DNA of 12,012 nt, taken from positions 1-12,012 of the forward strand of contig CAIZLI010000265.1 of NCBI GenBank assembly GCA_903933765.1. Direction: 5' to 3'. The notes beneath the pieces are model-generated. The model saw only the letters and a list, made by a program, of their open reading frames with translations. It was not told where the DNA came from and made no database searches. This DNA comes from an uncultured Bacteroidota bacterium. GTDB lineage: Bacteria; Bacteroidota; Bacteroidia; Chitinophagales; Chitinophagaceae. The translations under genes were made by a program, and so were the position numbers. Shown here in pieces: positions 1 to 5,738 of this stretch. The stretch's first letter is position 1, and every line of letters starts with the position of its first letter.

Positions 1-1
1 A

Positions 2-673
2 TTCAACTTAGGTTTAAGTGGAGATGCATTTAAAAGCTGCGTGAAATTTGTCACTAATTTATACAACGCTTACGTTGGTTTAGACTGCGGTATGTTAGAG
101 ATCAATCCTCTTTTCAAAACTGCTGATGACAAAATCATCGCAGTAGATTGTAAAATGAATATTGACGATAGCGCTTTAATGCGTCATCCAGATTTATTAG
201 CAATGAGAGATGTTACTGAAGAAGATCCTACAGAAGTAGAAGCAGGTGAATTCAATTTAAACTTTGTAAAATTAGACGGTAACGTAGGCTGTATGGTGAA
301 CGGTGCTGGTCTAGCAATGGCCACAATGGATATGATTAAGTTAAGTGGTGGTGAGCCAGCTAACTTCTTAGACGTTGGTGGTTCTGCGAATGCACAAACA
401 GTGGAAGCAGGCTTTAGAATTATCATGAAAGATCCTAATGTAAAAGCGATCTTGATCAATATTTTCGGTGGTATCGTTCGTTGTGATCGTGTTGCTGCTG
501 GTGTAATTGAAGCATTCAATAAATTAGGCAATATCGACATTCCTATCATTGTACGTTTACAAGGTACCAATGCAGTTGAAGCAAAGAAATTAATAGATGA
601 GAGTGGATTGAAAGTTCAATCTGCGATCCTATTGAGCGAAGCGGCAGATTTGGTGAAGCAAGCTGTAGCATGA
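2..673 (+). CDS. sucC: Succinyl-CoA ligase (ADP-forming) beta subunit, C-terminal part (5' end outside the window)
   Basis: This is the TCA-cycle enzyme subunit that, with SucD, interconverts succinyl-CoA and succinate with formation of ATP (or GTP) in the cytoplasm. The reading frame is open from base 2 and gives 223 residues before TGA. The family is normally close to 390-400 residues, so slightly more than half is present. The visible part begins near the end of the ATP-grasp domain: the EINPL motif and the following VDCK segment carry the expected metal-binding Glu/Asn and Asp. It continues through the CoA-ligase-like domain with NFLDVGGSAN, NIFGGIVRCD and RLQGTNAVEAKKL, all family signatures. 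A GTG at 41 could be mistaken for a start, but conserved coding sequence continues upstream of it. No sucD follows; two hairpins lie directly downstream, so sucC is the last gene of its transcript. Identity is near certain; nucleotide specificity cannot be read from this part. Confidence 0.96.
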   Translation, partial: FNLGLSGDAFKSCVKFVTNLYNAYVGLDCGMLEINPLFKTADDKIIAVDCKMNIDDSALMRHPDLLAMRDVTEEDPTEVEAGEFNLNFVKLDGNVGCMVNGAGLAMATMDMIKLSGGEPANFLDVGGSANAQTVEAGFRIIMKDPNVKAILINIFGGIVRCDRVAAGVIEAFNKLGNIDIPIIVRLQGTNAVEAKKLIDESGLKVQSAILLSEAADLVKQAVA

Positions 674-680
674 TAATATG

Positions 681-712
681 AGCGCCTAATTTCTTTGAAA
701 TTAACAGGCGCT
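681..712 (+). terminator. Hairpin just after sucC, possible first terminator
   Basis: AGCGCCT (681-687) pairs with AGGCGCT (706-712). Inside it, TAATTTC (687-693) can pair with GAAATTA (697-703), leaving a 3-nt loop and a 2-nt bulge. It begins 7 bp after the sucC stop. The sequence after the stem (TAATTATCATT) is a poor U-tract, so it may be an mRNA-stabilising 3' stem or a weak terminator rather than a strong one. Confidence 0.55.
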
Positions 713-734
713 TAATTATCATTAAAAGACGCTT

Positions 735-768
735 AATAATGCCTCGAATTTCGAGGCATTATTTTTAT
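735..768 (+). terminator. Rho-independent terminator between sucC and the convergent sprT-like operon
   Basis: A 13-bp perfect stem (735-747 pairing with 751-763; core AATGCCTCGA/TCGAGGCATT) with a 3-nt loop ATT is followed by a T-rich run at 762-770. It fits an intrinsic terminator for sucC. Read on the minus strand, the same stem is followed by a weaker T-rich stretch (complement of 723-729), so it may also end the minus-strand operon, whose last stop codon is at 836-838. Confidence 0.8.
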
Positions 769-835
769 TTTAAGTCCAAGCTAATTTCTTATTTTTTTTC
801 ATGCTCAATTTCGAAAAATAGAATATTAAATAAAA

Positions 836-1462
836 CTATGCTTGTACTACCCTCACCTCAGTTAAACCACTAAATGAATAGATATGCCCTGTGGCTAATT
901 CTACACATTCAATGCGTATACGGCGCTTCTTTATTTTTTGAAAGCGTTTCCCTTTTTCTGTTTCAAATAAAGCCCCATCAGGTAGTTGCGCTACAAAAGC
1001 CATTCCCTCTTTTTTCACAACATCATATTTTCTCAAAACCAATAAGAGCGCGGTTTCCCCATTGGCAGTTGCCGCAGGATTTAGGATTGTTTTTTTAAGT
1101 GACTTTTTGATGTCTATCGGAAAAATATCTCTTTGAATAAAATCGGCTAGTAATAAACCATATAAATATTTCCATTCTTTACCATGGGCATCTACCCTAT
1201 TTTTATATTGCTCAAAACATAGCAAATGACCCAGTTCATGTAAGAGTGTAATTAGAAATTCATAAGGATTTAAATTTCCATTGACCGAAATTTTATGATT
1301 GGCACCCATCCGAGGATGTCGATAATCACCCAATACAGATTTTCTAGCTTTGGTGACTGTTAAGTGTAATTTATATTGATGAATCAATGCCAGGACAGGC
1401 TCAAAAGCACCTTCCGGTAAATAGGCTTTTAATGCATGCAGTGGATGTTCAACTTTTGACAA
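836..1462 (-). CDS. SprT-like zinc metalloprotease domain protein
   Basis: The protein carries a zinc-protease active site of the SprT-like (M48-like gluzincin) type. HELGH lies at residues 75-79, with two His ligands and the catalytic Glu, and a third candidate His at 93 in the DAHGKEW segment. The conserved LHALKAYLPEG segment is near the N-terminus and the fold signature GDYRHPR...HKISVNGNLNP precedes the active site. I see no paired cysteines, so the zinc ribbon of E. coli SprT is absent. Substrates are unknown; the eukaryotic relative SPRTN cuts DNA-protein crosslinks, but that role should not be transferred without data. Start choice: the open frame has TTG at 1510, which overlaps the upstream gene by 38 bp, and TTG at 1462, 10 bp after the upstream stop. 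The latter gives MSKVEHPLHALKAYLPEG, a natural family start and 208 residues, so I prefer it; there is no ATG nearby. It is the last gene of a four-gene minus-strand operon. Confidence 0.85.
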   Translation of the reverse strand: MSKVEHPLHALKAYLPEGAFEPVLALIHQYKLHLTVTKARKSVLGDYRHPRMGANHKISVNGNLNPYEFLITLLHELGHLLCFEQYKNRVDAHGKEWKYLYGLLLADFIQRDIFPIDIKKSLKKTILNPAATANGETALLLVLRKYDVVKKEGMAFVAQLPDGALFETEKGKRFQKIKKRRIRIECVELATGHIYSFSGLTEVRVVQA

Positions 1463-1472
1463 TCGATTTAAT

Positions 1473-1859
1473 TTAAGCGTCTTTTTTGATTTTAGTCCAC
1501 CCAATTTCAATCCAGGTATACCATAAATATAAGCCCATTGCGATCAATAAATTATAGATACCAATAGGTGCTTTTTTTTGAGTGGCATACCATAATGCTG
1601 CACCGCCAAATACAATAAATTTAAGCATTGTACCCACCATCACAGATCTAAACATCCTATTGGGATTGCTTAGATCTACTTGACTTAGTCTTTTATAATT
1701 AATTAAGGCTATAATCAATAAAATACCGTTTACTGTAATAATGAAACTGCTGTTGATTGCCGCATGCAAAGGGATCTTAAACTGAATAAGCGCCAAGCTA
1801 AGTACCCCAAAAAACAAAGCAAATACGGGACGAAAATTTTTCTGAAAATAGATATTCAT
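1473..1859 (-). CDS. AtpI-like four-helix membrane protein (ATP synthase accessory-type, Bacteroidota)
   Basis: This is a 128-residue membrane protein with four predicted helices at about residues 10-26, 37-54, 72-92 and 99-118, a short polar loop at 56-70, and a basic C-terminal tail (KIKKDA). The segment SNPNRMFRSVMVGTMLK at 64-80 resembles the small membrane protein that in Bacteroidota usually sits between atpZ and atpB. AtpI-type proteins help assemble the c-ring of F-type ATP synthase; the role here is inferred from position and topology only. Its ATG directly follows the TAA of atpZ with no spacer (stop 1862-1860, start 1859), which suggests translational coupling. No atpB follows; the next gene is the sprT-like gene. 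Sequence identity to classical AtpI is not visible by eye, so a conserved hypothetical label would also be fair. Confidence 0.6.
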   Translation of the reverse strand: MNIYFQKNFRPVFALFFGVLSLALIQFKIPLHAAINSSFIITVNGILLIIALINYKRLSQVDLSNPNRMFRSVMVGTMLKFIVFGGAALWYATQKKAPIGIYNLLIAMGLYLWYTWIEIGWTKIKKDA

Positions 1860-2075
1860 TTATTTTTTTGATTTAAATTGGGTATCTCTCACAATTTTAA
1901 AAAGTGAAAATACAATAAATAAAGAAGGTAGTATCCATAAAAAAAGCGGGGCTACCCTTCCTGTTTTTTGATCAATATATTTACCTAAAAAGATCAAAAG
2001 CGTTAATGCGACTGCCCATTGGCTAGCAAGCCCTGCAAACTTACCCCATTGTATTTGATTGGTATTGCTTTTCAT
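1860..2075 (-). CDS. atpZ: AtpZ/AtpI family protein
   Basis: A 71-residue protein with two predicted helices (about 13-32 and 42-61) separated by a short charged turn GKYIDQKTGR. The pattern of a glycine-containing first helix, then GK-(Y/W)-(I/L)-D-x-K-x-G in the turn, then a Pro-containing second helix is the signature of the AtpZ/AtpI family. These are small membrane proteins encoded at the head of F-type ATP synthase operons, proposed to aid Mg2+/Ca2+ uptake or assembly of the membrane sector. Length matches the family (about 70-90 residues). The gene begins 10 bp after the coiled-coil gene and abuts the AtpI-like gene. The rest of the ATP synthase operon is not in the window. Confidence 0.8.
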   Translation of the reverse strand: MKSNTNQIQWGKFAGLASQWAVALTLLIFLGKYIDQKTGRVAPLFLWILPSLFIVFSLFKIVRDTQFKSKK

Positions 2076-2085
2076 CTGGAAACAA

Positions 2086-2481
2086 TTAGTCTAAAGAAGG
2101 TAAACTTTCTGGAAGTTCAAGGGGAATGGTATCTAATTGTTGCGGATTCCCTTCTGATAAAACTTTTTTAATCCCTTCAATGTATTGTTCTTTAAAATGG
2201 ACAGCTTGTTCCAAGGAATCGGTGCGGATTTTGAGCAATTCTAATGCAGATCGGCTTTCCTTGGTACCATACCCTGGGATATAATATTTTAAGGGCGTGA
2301 ACGCAATTAAAGCGATGGTCAACCCGACTAAAAACATGAATGCAATACTCAATCCCACATACACTGATTTCCTAGATAACCTAAAGGCAATGACCTCGTC
2401 ATAAGTGTCGTCATTTGTCACTACTAAACGATAAGTACTGCTGCGTCTTTTAAAAGTATTGTTAATATCTAAGTTTGCCAT
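2086..2481 (-). CDS. Membrane-anchored coiled-coil protein resembling the N-terminus of Bacteroidota M23 peptidases, without the peptidase domain
   Basis: The protein has 131 residues. The N-terminus (about 10-38, with STYRLVVTNDDTYDEVIAFR) is followed by one membrane helix at about 40-62, then FTPLKYYIPGY, then a predicted helical/coiled-coil stretch at 74-110 and an acidic, Pro-rich tail. The opening YRLVV-N-D-(D/E)-T-(F/Y)-(D/E)-E...FRLSR, the helix and the TPL-x-x-YIPGY exit are what I recall from M23-family metallopeptidases of Bacteroidota. Those are about 290-330 residues long and are often encoded just before bactofilin and atpZ. Here the frame ends at TAG and atpZ starts 10 bp later, so there is no room for a peptidase or a frameshifted remnant. 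The HxxxD and HxH zinc sites of LytM domains are absent. It may be a scaffold or partner in periplasmic wall work; function unknown. First gene of the minus-strand operon, with an ATG start. Confidence 0.72.
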   Translation of the reverse strand: MANLDINNTFKRRSSTYRLVVTNDDTYDEVIAFRLSRKSVYVGLSIAFMFLVGLTIALIAFTPLKYYIPGYGTKESRSALELLKIRTDSLEQAVHFKEQYIEGIKKVLSEGNPQQLDTIPLELPESLPSLD

Positions 2482-2560
2482 AATCTTTAATCTGTATAAA
2501 GGTACAACCTTTGCTTTATTTAAACGGAATATGCTGTATTTTTAAGGTGCTTTTAACCCT
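2482..2560. promoter_or_regulatory. Divergent intergenic region with an inverted repeat (promoters for the atpZ operon and porW)
   Basis: These 79 bp separate two outward-facing transcription units and must hold at least one promoter if no read-through occurs. An inverted repeat, AAAGGT at 2498-2503 and ACCTTT at 2507-2512 with a 3-nt centre, lies in it and could be an operator or chance. On the minus strand TACCTTTA (complement of 2497-2504) differs by one base from the Bacteroidota -7 box TAnnTTTG. On the plus strand TATTTTTA (2537-2544) also differs by one base. Neither has a well-spaced TTTG -33 box, so promoter positions are only suggestions. Confidence 0.4.
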
Positions 2561-5500
2561 ATGGCACAAGAATACAATTATCCTCAGTTCAAGCGCTTCA
2601 TTTGCCTGACAGCAATGGTCCTACTTTCCATTTGGGTGCGCCCAAGCTATGCCCAGGATACGACAAAATCTATCTTGGATATTAATAACTCAAAGCTTAT
2701 AAAAAAAGCAAATCAATTCTTAGATACCAACCAAAAAAAGATCAATAACTTTCTAATTAATAAAATTGAGAAAGCTAAGAATGTATTGACTAACAAATCA
2801 AATGACCTCATTGATAAAACTGGGATAAAGGATATTGACAAGCAACTCCCTTATGAGCGCTTATTAAATAAAAAATATACCCTTGGACGACGTGCCTATC
2901 AAAACACGGTATCGCAATTTAATTTTTTATTCCATGCAGCTATTTCATTAGAAGAAATCATTCAAAAAGCTCGGGACTTACATGAGGATGATTATACAGA
3001 ACTGCTCCCCTTCTATGATTATGATTTAAGTATTACTGCAAAAGAATCCATAGACTCCATTATTTATAGATGTAACGCCAATATTGTTTTACATGATTTA
3101 AGAAGTAATTATGTAGATGATGCTTATTTGTTATTGGCTAAATCCTACTTATTTCATAAAAATTTTGACACGGCTGCAAGTATCTTACAATTTATTAACT
3201 ACTCATTTTTTGAAAAAGAAGATGGGGCAGATTTACCAATTGGGAGTAATATCAATAAATCGGGTAAATTCAGCATTGCTTCACCTGAAAATAACCGTGC
3301 TTGGGAAAATAAAAATGTAAGAAACGAAAGTATGATCTGGCAAGCCAGAAATTATTTTGAAGCGGGTGAAATCAACGAAGGACTCAGTTTATTACAATTA
3401 TTGAAAACAGACGCTGGCTTCCCAAAACGCTTACAACCCTTTTTGTATGAACAATTGGCATATGGATATTATTTAACTGGAATGAATGATAGTGCAGCAA
3501 ACTACCTTATTAAAGGCTTAGACAATGCGCAAGATCCATTAACCAAAGCTAGATGGTCATTCCTGATTGCACAATTGTATGAAAAGGAACAAAAAATTGA
3601 CTTAGCTTATAACTGGTACAAGAAAGCAGGTGCTATCGTATCCAATCCTGTCATTGCAGTTTATGCAAGTATCTATATGGCTAGTATTGACGCAAATCGT
3701 GGAAAGAAATCATGGGAGAGTTTAGCCAATGCATTAGAGCGTATGATAAAGAAAGATAAATACGCTGCCTTTGCAGATATTATCTATTATGAAATGGCGC
3801 AACTAGCATTAAGGAATCAAGCTGTAGCTAAAGCAAATCAATGGCTAATTGCTTCTATTCAGAAAAATGAAAAAAATACTAAACTAAAGCAAAAAACTTT
3901 AGTTCAATTAGGCGCTTTAAATTATAAAATAGACCAATTTTCAGTTGCTAAAATAGCTTACGAAAACTTAAATGACTTATTAAAAACTTTTCCAAATTAT
4001 GATCAAATTACTTTAAGAAAAAAATGGATAGACAAAATTGCTGACTTAAACGAATTGATTAAAAATGAAGATAGTTTGCAATTTATTTATGCTGCCCCAG
4101 CATTATTACAAGCACAAATGGCCAAACAATGGCAAAAAAGAATTGCACTCATTAAATCCCTAGAAAAAGATTTATTCACTGACCCAAATAAGAAAACAGA
4201 TGAATCTGTTAATGTGAATAAAAACAACCAAGCCAATAACCCTGGTTATTCATTTGGCAATGCATTTGCAACTACGACAACAAAACAAGATGTGAAATCG
4301 GACTTCTACTTTGACAATCCTCAAAATGTAAGCATGGGTGTCACCAACTTTATCAAAAAATGGGGTGATCGTCCAAACGTGGACAACTGGCGTAGAAAAA
4401 CAACTATTCAATTAGCAAAAACTAGTCCAGCGAAGACCAATATAGATAGTGTTCAAAAAAATATTCCATTGAATTCAAAAGTGATTGAGAATGCAAAGCT
4501 CGTTGGAAATAAAAAAAATAAAACAACCCTTCAAACGCAAGATAGTACTGATCAGCTCACTATTCAATTGATTCAAACTGAATCCGATTTAAAACAATCC
4601 CAGATTAGTTGGAATAAAAATAGCTTATCCATAGCAAAAATATTTTTATACGAACTGAACGATTTTGAAAAAGCATTGCCTAGATACCAAGCAGTCATTC
4701 AAAATGATATTGAACCTGCAACGACTGAAAGTGCATTGCTCGATTTAGCAAGCCATTATATGCATATTGGACAATCAACTACTTCTGATAGCCTTATAGC
4801 AATTATTACAAGACAGTTCCCAGAGGGTATTTATGTACAAAAGAAGCAAGCTAAAGAAAATCTAGACCGCATAGATAAAAATAGTGCAGAGGCATATAAA
4901 GCTGCCTATTTTTTAGCACAAATTGGAGATTGGGAGCAATTTGGCGCGCAAATGGATTCAGTGCAGAAGCAATTCAAGGGGACAAAGTGGAATACACCTT
5001 ATCAGTTTTTAAAAGTTAAAATGCATGCTCAATTAGGTAAAGACAGCTTGGCAATTGAATACTGTAATCAAATTATTGCACAAAATAAAAGCGAATCGAT
5101 TAAGGCAAGGGCTAAAAATATTATTACAGAGATCAATAACAGAAAAGTAACTGAAGCCTATTTAGCAGCATTAAAAATAGTACAACCAACTAAAGTAGTC
5201 AATACCAAAGAAGAAACTATTGTTCAAAGCAAAGCACCTATTAACAAATTAAAGACGGATAGTAATTTTAAAAGCAGCCCAAATTTAAAAATGGCAGTCA
5301 ATCCAAAAATTGACAGTACCCTATCTAATGCTATAGCAAATCAAATTACATTCACGAATGATAGCTTAGAGCAACATTATATTGCCCTACAAACAATGAA
5401 TGTTTCTGCTGCATTTGTGAAAGAGATTCAAAATGCATTCAAAGACTTTAATACTGAAACATTCAGACAACTCAACCTTACAGTTACTTATGTTCAGTTT

Positions 5501-5728
5501 ACAGACCAAAGTCATATTGTATGGATTGGGCCATTTACAAACGCATCCGATGGTCTAGCCTATATCAATAAAGTAAAGCCTAGATTAAGCACAGAAATTA
5601 TCTCCTTCATTGCTAAAAAACAATATGACTTAATTTTAATTGGAAAATCAAACATCCTTTTAATTAATAATCAAGCGCAATTGGATCAATATAAACGTGA
5701 CAAATCAAATTATTATTTTAAACCTTAA
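2561..5728 (+). CDS. porW: Type IX secretion system PorW/SprE-type TPR protein
   Basis: A large periplasmic/outer-membrane-associated TPR protein of the PorW/SprE family, which is needed for T9SS export and, in gliding species, motility; PorW is reported to link the PorK/N ring to the translocon. Residues 1-32 form an export signal with a hydrophobic stretch at 13-26 and a likely signal peptidase I site after SYA (31). Residues 111-215 carry the family head (RAYQNTVSQFN, HEDDYTELLPFY, HDLRSNYVDDAYLL). TPR-like helical pairs run across about 255-535. The signature block at 581-612 (DFYFDN...KKWGDRP..DNWRR) is the strongest family mark. More TPR-like helices lie at about 690-860. A C-terminal alpha/beta domain at 936-1055 resembles the end of SprE proteins. 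Two low-complexity Asn/Lys/Thr linkers lie near 541-580 and 615-680. P. gingivalis PorW is a lipoprotein of about 600 residues; this one is much longer and shows no lipobox Cys. It is followed 10 bp later by a PBP1A gene. Confidence 0.84.
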   Translation: MAQEYNYPQFKRFICLTAMVLLSIWVRPSYAQDTTKSILDINNSKLIKKANQFLDTNQKKINNFLINKIEKAKNVLTNKSNDLIDKTGIKDIDKQLPYERLLNKKYTLGRRAYQNTVSQFNFLFHAAISLEEIIQKARDLHEDDYTELLPFYDYDLSITAKESIDSIIYRCNANIVLHDLRSNYVDDAYLLLAKSYLFHKNFDTAASILQFINYSFFEKEDGADLPIGSNINKSGKFSIASPENNRAWENKNVRNESMIWQARNYFEAGEINEGLSLLQLLKTDAGFPKRLQPFLYEQLAYGYYLTGMNDSAANYLIKGLDNAQDPLTKARWSFLIAQLYEKEQKIDLAYNWYKKAGAIVSNPVIAVYASIYMASIDANRGKKSWESLANALERMIKKDKYAAFADIIYYEMAQLALRNQAVAKANQWLIASIQKNEKNTKLKQKTLVQLGALNYKIDQFSVAKIAYENLNDLLKTFPNYDQITLRKKWIDKIADLNELIKNEDSLQFIYAAPALLQAQMAKQWQKRIALIKSLEKDLFTDPNKKTDESVNVNKNNQANNPGYSFGNAFATTTTKQDVKSDFYFDNPQNVSMGVTNFIKKWGDRPNVDNWRRKTTIQLAKTSPAKTNIDSVQKNIPLNSKVIENAKLVGNKKNKTTLQTQDSTDQLTIQLIQTESDLKQSQISWNKNSLSIAKIFLYELNDFEKALPRYQAVIQNDIEPATTESALLDLASHYMHIGQSTTSDSLIAIITRQFPEGIYVQKKQAKENLDRIDKNSAEAYKAAYFLAQIGDWEQFGAQMDSVQKQFKGTKWNTPYQFLKVKMHAQLGKDSLAIEYCNQIIAQNKSESIKARAKNIITEINNRKVTEAYLAALKIVQPTKVVNTKEETIVQSKAPINKLKTDSNFKSSPNLKMAVNPKIDSTLSNAIANQITFTNDSLEQHYIALQTMNVSAAFVKEIQNAFKDFNTETFRQLNLTVTYVQFTDQSHIVWIGPFTNASDGLAYINKVKPRLSTEIISFIAKKQYDLILIGKSNILLINNQAQLDQYKRDKSNYYFKP

Positions 5729-5732
5729 AAGG
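5727..5732 (+). promoter_or_regulatory. Ribosome binding site supporting the GTG start of the PBP1A gene
   Basis: AAAAGG lies 6 nt upstream of the GTG at 5739-5741 and overlaps the TAA stop of porW (5726-5728). This arrangement decides in favour of the GTG start and suggests translational coupling between the two genes. Confidence 0.55.
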
Positions 5733-5738
5733 TAAAAA

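Noticed and set aside
184..570. A 128-codon minus-strand frame inside sucC
   Set aside because: Antisense to a clearly conserved enzyme frame, with no recognisable domain.
41..673. GTG at 41 as a true start of a 210-residue protein
   Set aside because: Conserved sucC coding sequence continues upstream to the window edge, so this is an internal Val codon.
2086..2100. A frameshifted remnant of an M23 peptidase domain after the anchor gene
   Set aside because: Only 10 bp separate the stop from atpZ, so no hidden peptidase sequence can be present.
5241..5728. A fused SPOR domain at the C-terminus of the PorW homologue
   Set aside because: The alpha/beta pattern superficially recalls SPOR, but it fits the usual C-terminal end of SprE/PorW proteins, so no fusion needs to be proposed.
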